A stretch of DNA of 64,000 bases from Saprospiraceae bacterium (lineage in GTDB: Bacteria > Bacteroidota > Bacteroidia > Chitinophagales > Saprospiraceae). Below the pieces are notes generated by a model. The model was given only the letters and a program-made list of their open reading frames with translations, was not told where the DNA came from and ran no database searches. Numbering within the stretch: the first letter of the stretch is position 1; every line of letters starts with the position of its first letter. The stretch spans positions 3,167,501 through 3,231,500 of the forward strand of contig JADJXG010000001.1 in the NCBI GenBank assembly GCA_016715965.1, given 5' to 3'. Shown here one piece after another: positions 18,409 through 26,649 of the stretch. A program made the position numbers and the translations under genes.

Positions 18409-18812
18409 TAGCACATTGCATATTTGTTATAATAATTACATATATTAAATATATATAATATATAGTTTACAGTATAACAATGGTATGAGTAATTTTCGTT
18501 TTCATGCTATTGGGGTGTCAACTGAAGTAAGTTGGAAAAATTCATTGAGGATGAATTTCTATCATTGAGTTCTTACTTTATTACAATACATCCAAAGTTA
18601 CATTTTTTTTGAATGACTGACTGGGCTAATTTTGAGAAAGGATTTTGCAAATTGATCGCATGGAAACCTTTATACGATATCAATTTTTCTGAAGCATTTT
18701 TTACAATTATTCAAACACCAATCTGTGTTTAAAAGGATTCTGATGAATAGTATTGTTTCCTTAGAAATACTCCAATTTCAAAGCAGGTAATGCTGTTTTA
18801 AAGCACTTAAAT
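18409..18812. other. 404-bp intergenic stretch without a convincing gene
   Basis: Very AT-rich, with an ATATAT-type tract near 18437-18470. The only reading frame worth noting is a 39-codon frame at 18613-18732 on the plus strand (begins MTDWANFEKGFCKLIAWKPL). It has no promoter match and no recognisable family, and may be a gene remnant. No RNA gene, repeat or terminator is evident. Confidence 0.5.
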
Positions 18813-20411
18813 TTATTCTAAGCGTTCAAGAATATATCTGGCATTAAGTCTGATGCATGAGTCCAAACCAATGTTGTGATAAATTGATTGAATTAATATT
18901 TTATCCATATATTCTGCATTCCTTAGTATGTCCTGTTCTATTTTGTTAAATTGCGCCATCGTCAATGAATCTGCATAATCCACCGTATACCCATCTTTGG
19001 TTTCAAAAAGAACCAGTCGATGCTCCGGATTTTCACCAAAACTAAATGATCTTATTTCAAGAAATCTTGAATCATTTTTAATTTGTTCTAAACTTATTTG
19101 CGATTCATAAATGCTATAATGAGAATCCCATATCAATAAACTTCCTTTTGGGAATTTCCTGTTTGTTTCATGGATGGCCCTAAGGTTTTCAAAGTACGGG
19201 CCAAAAGGATCAATGTTTAAACTATAGGGCAAATAGGCAGCCGAACTGAGTAAATGCGTTTTTGAAATTTGGGGATATTCTCTCCGAACATAATCTGTCG
19301 TTAAATCCATGGCAATTTGGATGGGCTTTTTGTAGAAAGTTTTATGGGTGACTGTGCGAAAAATAAATCCATCTATTATGATGATCAATACCAGAAATAT
19401 TAAATTAAGATGGATAGATTTTCGAATGGTAAATTTACTATAGAGGAATTCTCCACAATAAGCTCCAATGAGGGCTGCACATGGCGCAATAGCCAACATT
19501 ACCCTCAATAGCCCAAACGAATTGAAACGGCCCATTCCCCAAGCATACACATGAAATAGAAAAGTGCTGATTAAACTGCCCACTATCAATAAAATCCAAA
19601 TTTGATCTTTTTTGTCTCTTGAAAACTTTAATCCGTTTAAATACAAAGTAAGCAAAACTCCAAAAGCAATCAGGAATCTTCCAAGATTACCGAAAGTCAA
19701 AGTCAGGTTTTCAAAAAAGTGTCTCCAGGTTCCATGGCCATAAACACCTTCATTCACTGGATAGGGTATTTTGGACAAAGTCCAGAAAAAATCGCCATCA
19801 TGATATTGTGCACCAAATATTCCATATAAAACATGTCCTGTGAGCAACCATGGAATTTGCCGCCATTCCTTTTGAATCAATAGGAATAACATCATTAAAA
19901 TCAAAAGAATTAATCCTTCTGACCTCACTAATGGTAGCATCGAAATGAGAAGGGTAGCAAGATTGGTATTTCCTTTAAGAGCAGCATAGATGGCCCAACA
20001 TAAAACATGTGCAAACATAGGCTCAGTAAGTCCACCTGGAATATTGACCAATGTAACAGGAAAGCTCGCCATTAAAATTACAGGAAGGATAGGAAGTTTA
20101 AAATTCAGATGATTAGCAATTAAATAAATACACCATAATATCCCCAAGAGATGTATTACATTAAAAATCTGAATACCCTGAAAACCCAGTTGCGCAAATG
20201 GACTGGAAATAAAAGTAAACAAAGGTTTTCCCCATGGATCATAAAATAGTCGTTGGTGGGTCCACGAATATTTTGAAATTAAATAGTGCAGTATACTGTC
20301 TCCCTCATCAACAGTGCCATAAACACCAAATACAAGATACAGATAGACAAATATGAAGAAAACAAGGTAGCCAATCAGCTCAAATTGAATGGCTCTGAGT
20401 GGTGATGACAT
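18813..20411 (-). CDS. Polytopic membrane protein, GT-C glycosyltransferase-like
   Basis: A 532-aa membrane protein with about nine to eleven hydrophobic helices in the first ~380 residues and a soluble C-terminal domain of ~150 residues. The overall plan, including an acidic pair after the first helix (TVDEGDSILHY) and the PWGKPLFTFISSPFAQLG loop, resembles GT-C fold mannosyl- or polyprenyl-phosphate-dependent glycosyltransferases. This is inference from architecture, not a recognised signature. The start at 20411 (MSSPLRAIQFELIGYLVFF) is preferred over 20543, because the longer version would overlap the upstream gene in another frame. The neighbour upstream on the same strand is a 115-aa orphan 28 bp away. 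Confidence 0.65.
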   Translation of the reverse strand: MSSPLRAIQFELIGYLVFFIFVYLYLVFGVYGTVDEGDSILHYLISKYSWTHQRLFYDPWGKPLFTFISSPFAQLGFQGIQIFNVIHLLGILWCIYLIANHLNFKLPILPVILMASFPVTLVNIPGGLTEPMFAHVLCWAIYAALKGNTNLATLLISMLPLVRSEGLILLILMMLFLLIQKEWRQIPWLLTGHVLYGIFGAQYHDGDFFWTLSKIPYPVNEGVYGHGTWRHFFENLTLTFGNLGRFLIAFGVLLTLYLNGLKFSRDKKDQIWILLIVGSLISTFLFHVYAWGMGRFNSFGLLRVMLAIAPCAALIGAYCGEFLYSKFTIRKSIHLNLIFLVLIIIIDGFIFRTVTHKTFYKKPIQIAMDLTTDYVRREYPQISKTHLLSSAAYLPYSLNIDPFGPYFENLRAIHETNRKFPKGSLLIWDSHYSIYESQISLEQIKNDSRFLEIRSFSFGENPEHRLVLFETKDGYTVDYADSLTMAQFNKIEQDILRNAEYMDKILIQSIYHNIGLDSCIRLNARYILERLE

Positions 20412-20439
20412 TTTGAAATGGTAGAATAATTTTTTGGGT

Positions 20440-20787
20440 CTAGTTGAGAATTTGTTCTCCAAAAAGAATACCCTTTTTTGCATCATAGCTGGCAACCCCG
20501 GAATGTAAATAGAGTTCTTTTTTATATGGATACTCTCTTGCATCTACAATATAGACCTTACAGCCTAAAGCCGATGCAAGCTCTTTGTTGCTGTCTCTCC
20601 AGCAATGCGCTAGTTCTTCTGTGGTTTCAGAATATGATTTTTTCCACTTTTTGGTAAACATCACTTCAAGATATATAATCCCATTCTTAAAGTTAACCAA
20701 TCGGCTACAAAGCCCGTAATTGATTCTATATACGACATCTGAGCTGAGCAGATGTTTCCGATTGATTTCTTGAATGTTCAGTTCCAT
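20440..20787 (-). CDS. Hypothetical protein, 115 aa
   Basis: A soluble, alpha/beta-looking protein that I cannot assign to a family. It has no signal peptide or membrane segment. It contains two cysteines (NYGLCSRL, AHCWRD) and a central stretch, GIIYLEVMFTKKWKKSYSET. Two starts are possible: TTG at 20850 (136 aa) or ATG at 20787 (MELNIQEINRKHL, 115 aa). I prefer the ATG because the TTG falls inside a near-consensus minus-strand -7 element (TTAATTTG, 20848-20855). It lies upstream of the GT-C-like gene on the same strand, 28 bp away, suggesting co-transcription. Confidence 0.5.
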   Translation of the reverse strand: MELNIQEINRKHLLSSDVVYRINYGLCSRLVNFKNGIIYLEVMFTKKWKKSYSETTEELAHCWRDSNKELASALGCKVYIVDAREYPYKKELYLHSGVASYDAKKGILFGEQILN

Positions 20788-20855
20788 GCCAGAATTAATG
20801 CATAAATTATGCCAATCTGTCGCTTGCCCTGGTAAAGCAGATTTGTTCAAATTAA

Positions 20856-21074
20856 ATTATACAGGCATTATATTTTGTCATATTATGTAAATATTAAAAC
20901 AGGAAGTATTTAATTGTCATAATTCAAAATTATATTCTTCAAATGTTAAATAAGATTAAAGTGTAATTAAATCAATTATATATTATAAAATATTTTAATG
21001 TGTTATTTTGTGATTATGCGATCCCATATTCTTATTTTTTTAGAAATTTGCCTCCCCTAATTTTGATCTTTACT
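20856..21074. other. AT-rich intergenic stretch before tRNA-Arg
   Basis: 219 bp, very AT-rich, between the orphan gene and the tRNA. A weak -7-like GAAATTTG near 21047-21054 could serve the tRNA. No reading frame or repeat stands out. Confidence 0.4.
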
Positions 21075-21146
21075 GGTCTCATAGTTCAATGGATAGAATA
21101 GGAGTTTCCTAAACTCTAGATCTGGGTTCGATTCCCGGTGAGACCA
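21075..21146 (+). tRNA. tRNA-Arg (anticodon CCT)
   Basis: A 72-nt cloverleaf. The acceptor stem is GGTCTCA/TGAGACC, and the D-arm stem is GTTC/GAAT. The anticodon stem GGAGT/ACTCT carries the loop TTCCTAA, which places CCT at positions 34-36, so it reads AGG. The T-arm is CTGGG-TTCGATT-CCCGG, with discriminator A. The 3' CCA is not encoded (CACT follows). It is a single, isolated tRNA gene with no integrase or att-like duplication nearby. Confidence 0.95.
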
Positions 21147-21420
21147 CACTTTTTAGATCCTAACTAATTACTATATAGGTATTTATACAATGGTATTGAC
21201 GCGCAGAATTTTACAGACTTGATCAATTTATGGATGATTTTGTACCCAATATGGCTTAATATATTGGTATTCTGAAGGGTCGGTCAATAAATCTTCAAAT
21301 TATTTCCCATTTGTAACTTACTGACTTAGACCCTCCCAATCATACCTTTTTGTTATTGGGCCTAAAAACTCTGTACATCAAAGAATTATTATTATTTTCC
21401 ACTTATTCCCAAACATTCAT

Positions 21421-21428
21421 TACTTTTG
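21421..21428 (+). promoter_or_regulatory. -7 promoter element for rpsO
   Basis: TACTTTTG matches TAnnTTTG exactly, 55 nt before the rpsO ATG. This predicts an mRNA leader of roughly 50 nt, long compared with most genes here. Confidence 0.6.
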
Positions 21429-21440
21429 CCCCGCTAAAAC

Positions 21441-21455
21441 TGATCTCCGTGATCA
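21441..21455 (+). promoter_or_regulatory. Hairpin in the rpsO leader
   Basis: TGATC-TCCGT-GATCA is a perfect 5-bp stem with a 5-nt loop, inside the predicted rpsO 5' leader. S15 represses its own translation through leader structures in several bacteria, each with a different fold. A role here is inference only. Confidence 0.4.
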
Positions 21456-21483
21456 CATTTGGTAACTTTTAGATAAATCTTAG

Positions 21484-21759
21484 ATGAGTGCTTATTTAAC
21501 AAAAGAAAAAACAGCAGAGATTTTTAGTCAATTTGGTGGGACTGCGACCAATACCGGATCTACAGAAGGGCAAATTGCCCTATTTACCTTCAGAATTCAG
21601 GCCCTTTCTGATCATTTGAGAGTCAACCGCAAGGATTTTTCTTGTAAAAGGACTTTATTGAATTTGGTCGGCAAGAGAAAGCAGCTTTTGAATTATCTCC
21701 ACAAATCGGATCTGGAAAGATACAAAAAAATTATTGATCAGCTTGGCTTGAGAAAGTAA
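21484..21759 (+). CDS. rpsO: 30S ribosomal protein S15
   Basis: A 91-aa primary 16S rRNA-binding protein of the small-subunit platform, of standard length. Signatures are GSTEGQIALFTFRIQALSDHL, HLRVNRKDFSCKRTLLNLVGKRKQLLNYL and the end YKKIIDQLGLRK (first cut here to GSTEGQIALFTFRIQALS). Gene order rpsO-pnp is conserved in many bacteria, and the pnp ATG follows after 106 bp. It has an exact -7 element and a short hairpin in its leader. Confidence 0.98.
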   Translation: MSAYLTKEKTAEIFSQFGGTATNTGSTEGQIALFTFRIQALSDHLRVNRKDFSCKRTLLNLVGKRKQLLNYLHKSDLERYKKIIDQLGLRK

Positions 21760-21865
21760 TAAACGGCTGATTAAGTTTATTTTATCTAAATTTTTCTGGA
21801 AACAGTACGATCTGGAAGTTCTCGGAATTCAGTGCGGCTTTTATCATTATAATCATTGAAAAAAC

Positions 21866-24025
21866 ATGGGACTAAAGACTCCATTTTCCACTTCATTTAA
21901 TCTTCCTGATGGCAGGGAGGTAACGCTCGAAACGGGTAAACTTGCAACTCAAGCTGATGGTTCAGCTGTGATCAGATGCGGAAACACCATATTACTGGCG
22001 ACCGTAGTTTCTGTGAAGGAAGCAAAAGAAGGCCAAAATTTTTTTCCACTGTCCGTGGACTATCAGGAAAAATTTGCCTCCAATGGCAAGATTCCGGGCA
22101 ACTTCTTCAGACGTGAAACCAAACTGTCCGAATATGAAGTCCTGATCTCGCGATTGGTGGACAGACCCATCCGACCTCTATTTCCGGATGGTTATATGAA
22201 CGAAACCCAAATTATCATTTACCTTTTGTCTGCAGAAGAGAATGTTCCGCCGGATGCTTTTGCTGGCTTGGCTGCTTCCACCGCGATGATGTGCTCCAAT
22301 ATCAATTGGGAAGGTCCTATTTCAGAAGTGAGAGTGGCTAAAATCGATGGTCAATTTGTGGTGAACCCCGGGAAATCTGATTTGGTCAATGCAGACCTCG
22401 ATATCATTGTCGCGGCGACAGAAAAAAACCTGATGATGGTGGAAGGAGAAGGCAATGAATGCAGTGAAACGGATCTGATCGAAGCGATAAAGGTGGGCCA
22501 CGAAGCAATTAAAGTGCAGTGCAAGGCCCAACACGCACTTGCATCACAACTTGGAGACAAAGTGCTGATCAAAAGAGAACTGATTCCTCCAGTCGAAGAC
22601 GAGGAATTAAAAAATATGATTGCTCAAACCTTGTCTGAATCCATCAAAGAAGTGGCATATGGTGCGTTTGACAAGCAGATCAGAAAAGAAAAATTTGATA
22701 AGATATTCAAGACCTTTCTGGAGAATCTGAAAACCGAGAAAGGGGAGGAGTTTATGGAGGAGAAAGCTGGCCTGATTAACAAGTACCTCGACAAACTTAA
22801 AAAAGAGATTGTTCGGGACATGGTTCTCAGTACCGGCAAACGTCTTGACGGAAGAACCAGCAAGGAAATCAGACCTATTTGGACAGAAATCAATAGTCTT
22901 CCTTCGCCGCATGGGGCTGCTATTTTTAATCGGGGTGAAACCCAATCACTAACTACGGTAACTCTTGGTACCAAGGACGATGAGATGTTAGTGGATAATG
23001 CCCTGGAATTCTACAATGAGAAGTTTATGCTTCATTACAATTTTCCTCCATTTTGTGTGGGAGAAGCAAAATTCTTAAGAGCACCCAGCAGGAGAGAAGT
23101 AGGACACGCCAATCTCGCCGGACGTTCCATTAAAAAATTAATTCCTTCCGAATTTCCATATACAGTAAGAATCGTATCTGATATTCTCGAATCAAATGGT
23201 TCATCATCGATGGCTACTGTATGTGCAGGTTCTTTGGCTTTAATGGATGCTGGAGTTCCCATAAAATCCGCTATCGCAGGTATTGCCATGGGGCTTATCG
23301 CAGATGAAACTGGTCGCATTGCCATACTTTCTGATATTTTAGGGGATGAAGATGCGTTGGGAGACATGGACTTTAAATTGACTGGAACCCGCAATGGAAT
23401 TTGCGGAACACAGATGGACATGAAAATAGATGGTCTCTCTTATGAAATTCTCGAGAATGCTTTGTTGCAGGCAAAAGAGGGTCGTCTTCACATCCTGGAC
23501 AAAATGGATGAATCCATAACTCAGCCAAGAGAAGATTTCAAACCTCATGCTCCCAGAATTGTAGAAATGATCATCGATAAGAGTTTTATTGGAGCTGTAA
23601 TTGGACCCGGAGGTAAAATCATTCAGGAAATGCAGGCAAAAACAGGGACCAAAATCAATATTGAAGAAGTGGGTGAAACTGGGGTAATCAATATCGCCAG
23701 TAGCAACAAAGAAGCGATTGAAGCTGCAGTTAAGATGATTAAGGCAATTACTTTTACACCTCAAATCGGGGATGTATACGATGCTAAGGTGGTTTCTCTA
23801 TTTCCATTTGGAGCTTTTGTCGATTTTTCAGGTAAGAGCGGTTTGTTGCATATTAGCGAGATTTCACATAAGCGGGTAGATAAAGTGGAGGATGTGCTCA
23901 AGGTCGGTGACATGGTTAAAGTAAAATTAATTGGCACAGATCCCAAAACCGGAAAATTGAGATTGTCTAGTAAGGTTTTATATTCCAAAGACGGCCAGTT
24001 ATTGGACTCAACTTCATCCAATTGA
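21866..24025 (+). CDS. pnp: Polyribonucleotide nucleotidyltransferase (PNPase)
   Basis: 3'-5' phosphorolytic exoribonuclease of the RNA degradosome, 719 aa. Two RNase PH-like domains (about residues 10-230 and 320-545) flank an all-helical linker. The catalytic region of the second shows FNRGETQSLTTVTLGT, FPPFCVGE and the acidic DILGDEDALGDMDFKLTGT. A KH domain (about 560-620, FIGAVIGPGGKIIQEMQ) and an S1 domain (about 630-700, GDVYDAKVVSLFPFGAFVDF) follow for RNA binding. The start MGLKTPFSTSFNLPDGREV agrees with Bacteroidota homologues. It probably shares transcripts with rpsO, as in other bacteria. Confidence 0.98.
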   Translation: MGLKTPFSTSFNLPDGREVTLETGKLATQADGSAVIRCGNTILLATVVSVKEAKEGQNFFPLSVDYQEKFASNGKIPGNFFRRETKLSEYEVLISRLVDRPIRPLFPDGYMNETQIIIYLLSAEENVPPDAFAGLAASTAMMCSNINWEGPISEVRVAKIDGQFVVNPGKSDLVNADLDIIVAATEKNLMMVEGEGNECSETDLIEAIKVGHEAIKVQCKAQHALASQLGDKVLIKRELIPPVEDEELKNMIAQTLSESIKEVAYGAFDKQIRKEKFDKIFKTFLENLKTEKGEEFMEEKAGLINKYLDKLKKEIVRDMVLSTGKRLDGRTSKEIRPIWTEINSLPSPHGAAIFNRGETQSLTTVTLGTKDDEMLVDNALEFYNEKFMLHYNFPPFCVGEAKFLRAPSRREVGHANLAGRSIKKLIPSEFPYTVRIVSDILESNGSSSMATVCAGSLALMDAGVPIKSAIAGIAMGLIADETGRIAILSDILGDEDALGDMDFKLTGTRNGICGTQMDMKIDGLSYEILENALLQAKEGRLHILDKMDESITQPREDFKPHAPRIVEMIIDKSFIGAVIGPGGKIIQEMQAKTGTKINIEEVGETGVINIASSNKEAIEAAVKMIKAITFTPQIGDVYDAKVVSLFPFGAFVDFSGKSGLLHISEISHKRVDKVEDVLKVGDMVKVKLIGTDPKTGKLRLSSKVLYSKDGQLLDSTSSN

Positions 24026-24136
24026 TTTGGAAAACACATCCTCAGAGATAAGTATATCAATGTTTTATCATTTTCAAATTGAGAGCTTTATTTATTTTAA
24101 GAGGTAAGCTTTCTTAAAATTTCTTAATTTCGCACC

Positions 24137-24550
24137 ATGGGTGTCAGGAACAATATTAGATTGATTGTGTACAGAATGCATGTGAAAGGTTTGGAGATTT
24201 TAACTTCGAAAGGCTCTCTAAGTTTATTAGAAGGGACCCATCTAAAAACTCAAATTCCTGTCCTCAACACCGACCATATTATTCAGTTCGATACTCAGGA
24301 TCAGGACGGGATGCAAATAACCAATTTAGCAATTGAAGCAGATTGGCACGAAATCCCAAGAGTGCGCACGATGATAAAGGAAGACATAAAACTTGTGAAA
24401 GATACCATTTGGCATATGATTCCGGAATGGAAAGATTACAGCTATATGGCTGCGAAAGAAGCTCTAAAAAAAGCTCTTCCACACGAATATGCCGCACTAA
24501 AGGAATTGAAAGAAATCCTGATTGATCGCAATTTGGTAAAGAATATTTAG
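24137..24550 (+). CDS. Hypothetical protein, 137 aa
   Basis: I do not recognise a family with certainty. The N-terminus, VRNNIRLIVYRMHVKGLEIL, resembles the first strands of Nudix-type proteins, but the Nudix box (GX5EX7REUXEEXGU) is absent, so it is not an active Nudix hydrolase. The C-terminal half is helical and charged (WHMIPEWKDYSYMAAKEALKKALPHEYAAL). A near-consensus -7 element, TAATTTCG (24125-24132), ends 4 nt before the ATG, which suggests a leaderless transcript. The purC ATG follows 7 bp after the stop, so the two are co-transcribed. Confidence 0.7.
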   Translation: MGVRNNIRLIVYRMHVKGLEILTSKGSLSLLEGTHLKTQIPVLNTDHIIQFDTQDQDGMQITNLAIEADWHEIPRVRTMIKEDIKLVKDTIWHMIPEWKDYSYMAAKEALKKALPHEYAALKELKEILIDRNLVKNI

Positions 24551-24557
24551 CCAATCC

Positions 24558-25505
24558 ATGTTACCTGAGGAGGTTTCTATTCAATCGACGGATTTTAAGT
24601 TTAAAAATCTTATCGGAAAATATCAAGGTAAAGTCAGGGATGTCTATGACATCGGGGATTTGCTGATTATGATAGCAACGGACAGGATTTCTGCTTTTGA
24701 CCATATTCTACCGAGACCAATTCCATCGAAAGGGCAAGTTTTAAATCAAATCTCTCAATATTTTCTGGAATCAGTAAGAGATATTTGCCCAGTCTGGCTA
24801 ACATCGGTTCCAGATCCAAACGTAAGTATTGGACATAAATGCAAACCGATAGCCATAGAAATGGTAGTCAGAGGTTATCTGGCCGGGCACGCCTGGAGAA
24901 CTTATCAGTCGGGACAAAGAATACTATGTGGAGAATTGTTGCCAGATCATCTTAAAGAAGGACAGGCCTTTGATCAGCCCATTATTACTCCAACAACCAA
25001 GGCGTCAGAAGGCCACGATCAGGATATTTCTTATGATGAATTGATAAAACAAAAGATCGTTTCAAAAGATATTTTGGATGAGATGTACCGATGCTCATTG
25101 CTTTTATATCAAAGAGGACAGCAAATGGCATCTGACAAAGGTTTGATTTTGGTGGACACCAAATACGAGTTTGGATTACATCAAAACAAACTGACATTGA
25201 TGGATGAAATACATACTCCGGATAGTTCGAGGTACTACCTGTTGGAAGGATATGAAGAAAGACTAAATAGCAATGAACCTCAAAAACAACTATCCAAAGA
25301 ATTTGTGAGAGAATGGCTTATAAGACATCAATTTCAGGGATTAGATGAACAATTTATGCCTCACTTTCCCGATGGATTTGTTTGGGAAATAAGTGATCGA
25401 TATATTCAGCTTTATGAAAAAATTACGGGTACTCCATTTGTCAATCAGGCCAATCCATTTATTTTAAACAGGATTCAAAAAAATCTACAGGATTTTTTGA
25501 TTTAA
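24558..25505 (+). CDS. purC: Phosphoribosylaminoimidazole-succinocarboxamide synthase
   Basis: SAICAR synthetase, the purine-pathway step joining aspartate to CAIR. At 315 aa it is the longer eukaryote-like form common in Bacteroidota. Signatures include GKVRDVYDIGDLLIMIATDRIS near the N-terminus (shown here as GKVRDVYDIGDLL), IEMVVRGYLAGHAWRTY, and LILVDTKYEFGLHQNKLTLMDEIHTPDSSR (key part LILVDTKYEFG). It is 7 bp after the 137-aa hypothetical gene. Its TAA stop overlaps the stop of the convergent TPR gene in the palindrome TTAA at 25502-25505. Confidence 0.96.
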   Translation: MLPEEVSIQSTDFKFKNLIGKYQGKVRDVYDIGDLLIMIATDRISAFDHILPRPIPSKGQVLNQISQYFLESVRDICPVWLTSVPDPNVSIGHKCKPIAIEMVVRGYLAGHAWRTYQSGQRILCGELLPDHLKEGQAFDQPIITPTTKASEGHDQDISYDELIKQKIVSKDILDEMYRCSLLLYQRGQQMASDKGLILVDTKYEFGLHQNKLTLMDEIHTPDSSRYYLLEGYEERLNSNEPQKQLSKEFVREWLIRHQFQGLDEQFMPHFPDGFVWEISDRYIQLYEKITGTPFVNQANPFILNRIQKNLQDFLI

Positions 25506-25831
25506 TCAAATTCATGTTCACCCAGTTGAATGTTCATTTTTAAATTTTGTAATTCTGCAAAATCATGATCTGCTTTGCGTTGCAGACATTTTTCCAATCC
25601 TGATTCTATCACCTTCAAGGCAGCTATTTCATCTTTTAACTTTATTCTCAAGTTCGCTAAATGGTAGTAAGCACCCGTATAATCAGGATCTTTTTCCAAC
25701 AAATCCTCCAGCCATTGAACTGATTTGGAAGTTTGATCAAGCGATTCAAATTCCTTTGCAATGGCAAACTTTATAAAGCTATTAGTAGGCTGTAATTCAA
25801 GTAGTTGCATCAATTTTGTCAGTCTTTCCAT
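25502..25831 (-). CDS. Small TPR-repeat protein
   Basis: A 109-aa protein made almost entirely of tetratricopeptide-like helices: LLELQPTNSFIKFAIAKEFE, then WLEDLLEKDPDYTGAYYHLA (a clear TPR consensus with G-A-Y-Y-x-L-A), then a long C-terminal helix. It probably works as a protein-protein adaptor in the cytoplasm; there is no signal peptide. The start is the ATG at 25831 (MERLTKLMQLLEL). It converges on purC with a 4-bp overlap and is divergent from etfB with 65 bp between starts. Confidence 0.8.
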   Translation of the reverse strand: MERLTKLMQLLELQPTNSFIKFAIAKEFESLDQTSKSVQWLEDLLEKDPDYTGAYYHLANLRIKLKDEIAALKVIESGLEKCLQRKADHDFAELQNLKMNIQLGEHEFD

Positions 25832-25869
25832 AAGTAGTAGAATTCAATTATTGATAAGTTTCAATCGCT

Positions 25870-25877
25870 TATCTTTG
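25870..25877 (+). promoter_or_regulatory. -7 promoter element for etfBA
   Basis: TATCTTTG matches TAnnTTTG exactly, with 19 nt between its last base and the etfB ATG at 25897. Confidence 0.65.
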
Positions 25878-25896
25878 CTCCAGAAAATGATCGATC

Positions 25897-26637
25897 ATGA
25901 AGATATTGGTTTGTATCAGCAAAACACCGGATACTACCTCAAAGATAAGCTTTGATTCCTCCGGTAAAAAATTTATCGAAGAAGGGATTCAATATATACT
26001 AAACCCTTATGATGAATGGTATGCGTTGGTGAGGGCGATTGAACTAAAAGAGCAATTGGGAGGAGAAGTCCATGCGATCCATGTCGGTAGTGGATCTTCT
26101 GATATGGTGATCAGAAAAGCTCTTGCTATTGGTGCTGATATTGCTTTTAGAATTGATGCAGAACCAATCGATTCTCAATTTACTTCTACTCAAATTGCTG
26201 CATTTGCAAAAGATAAAAGCTATGATCTTATCCTCTTGGGTAAGGAAACAATCGATTATAATGGTTCAGAAGTTGGCTCTATGTTGGCAGCGATGCTTGA
26301 TATGACCTACCTTTCCTATGCCAACAAGTTGGAGTTGGATGGACAAAAGGCCACTGCACATTTGGAGGTAGAAGGAGGGGTAGAAGTGGTAGAAACAAAT
26401 TTGCCTTGTGTCATATCCGCTGCTAAAGGTATGGCAGAACAAAGAATTCCAAACATGAAAGGAATCATGGATGCCAAGAAAAAACCTTTGGAAGTCTTAA
26501 GTCCTGTACCATATACTCCTACTGTTGAATACATTCAATTTATATTGCCACCTTCTAAGACCCAGGTTGAAATGATAGCTGCCGATGACATTGATCGTTT
26601 GGTGAGCATATTAAAAGACGATCTTAAATTATTTTAA
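25897..26637 (+). CDS. etfB: Electron transfer flavoprotein subunit beta
   Basis: The AMP-binding subunit of ETF, which takes electrons from acyl-CoA dehydrogenases and passes them to the quinone pool. 246 aa. Visible are the N-terminal MKILVCISKTPDTTSKISF, the stretch YILNPYDEWYALVRAIELKE, DLILLGKETIDYNGSEVGSM and the ETF-beta signature region VEGGVEVVETNLPCVISAAKG. It sits 12 bp upstream of etfA, one operon with its own -7 element. The following bifunctional nuclease gene completes an order I associate with Bacteroidota. Confidence 0.95.
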   Translation: MKILVCISKTPDTTSKISFDSSGKKFIEEGIQYILNPYDEWYALVRAIELKEQLGGEVHAIHVGSGSSDMVIRKALAIGADIAFRIDAEPIDSQFTSTQIAAFAKDKSYDLILLGKETIDYNGSEVGSMLAAMLDMTYLSYANKLELDGQKATAHLEVEGGVEVVETNLPCVISAAKGMAEQRIPNMKGIMDAKKKPLEVLSPVPYTPTVEYIQFILPPSKTQVEMIAADDIDRLVSILKDDLKLF

Positions 26638-26649
26638 ATTTCGATAAAG

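Larger units (their letters stand above)
21147..21483. other. Intergenic stretch between tRNA-Arg and rpsO
   Basis: 337 bp without a gene. It contains the rpsO promoter and leader (from 21421). Further upstream is an imperfect long-range inverted repeat, AGGGTC (21276-21281) with GACCCT (21329-21334), of unknown significance. No small gene is supported. Confidence 0.5.

Noticed and set aside
21075..21146. tRNA-Arg as an integration site for a mobile element
   Set aside because: No partial tRNA repeat, integrase or atypical gene block follows; the next genes are rpsO and pnp.
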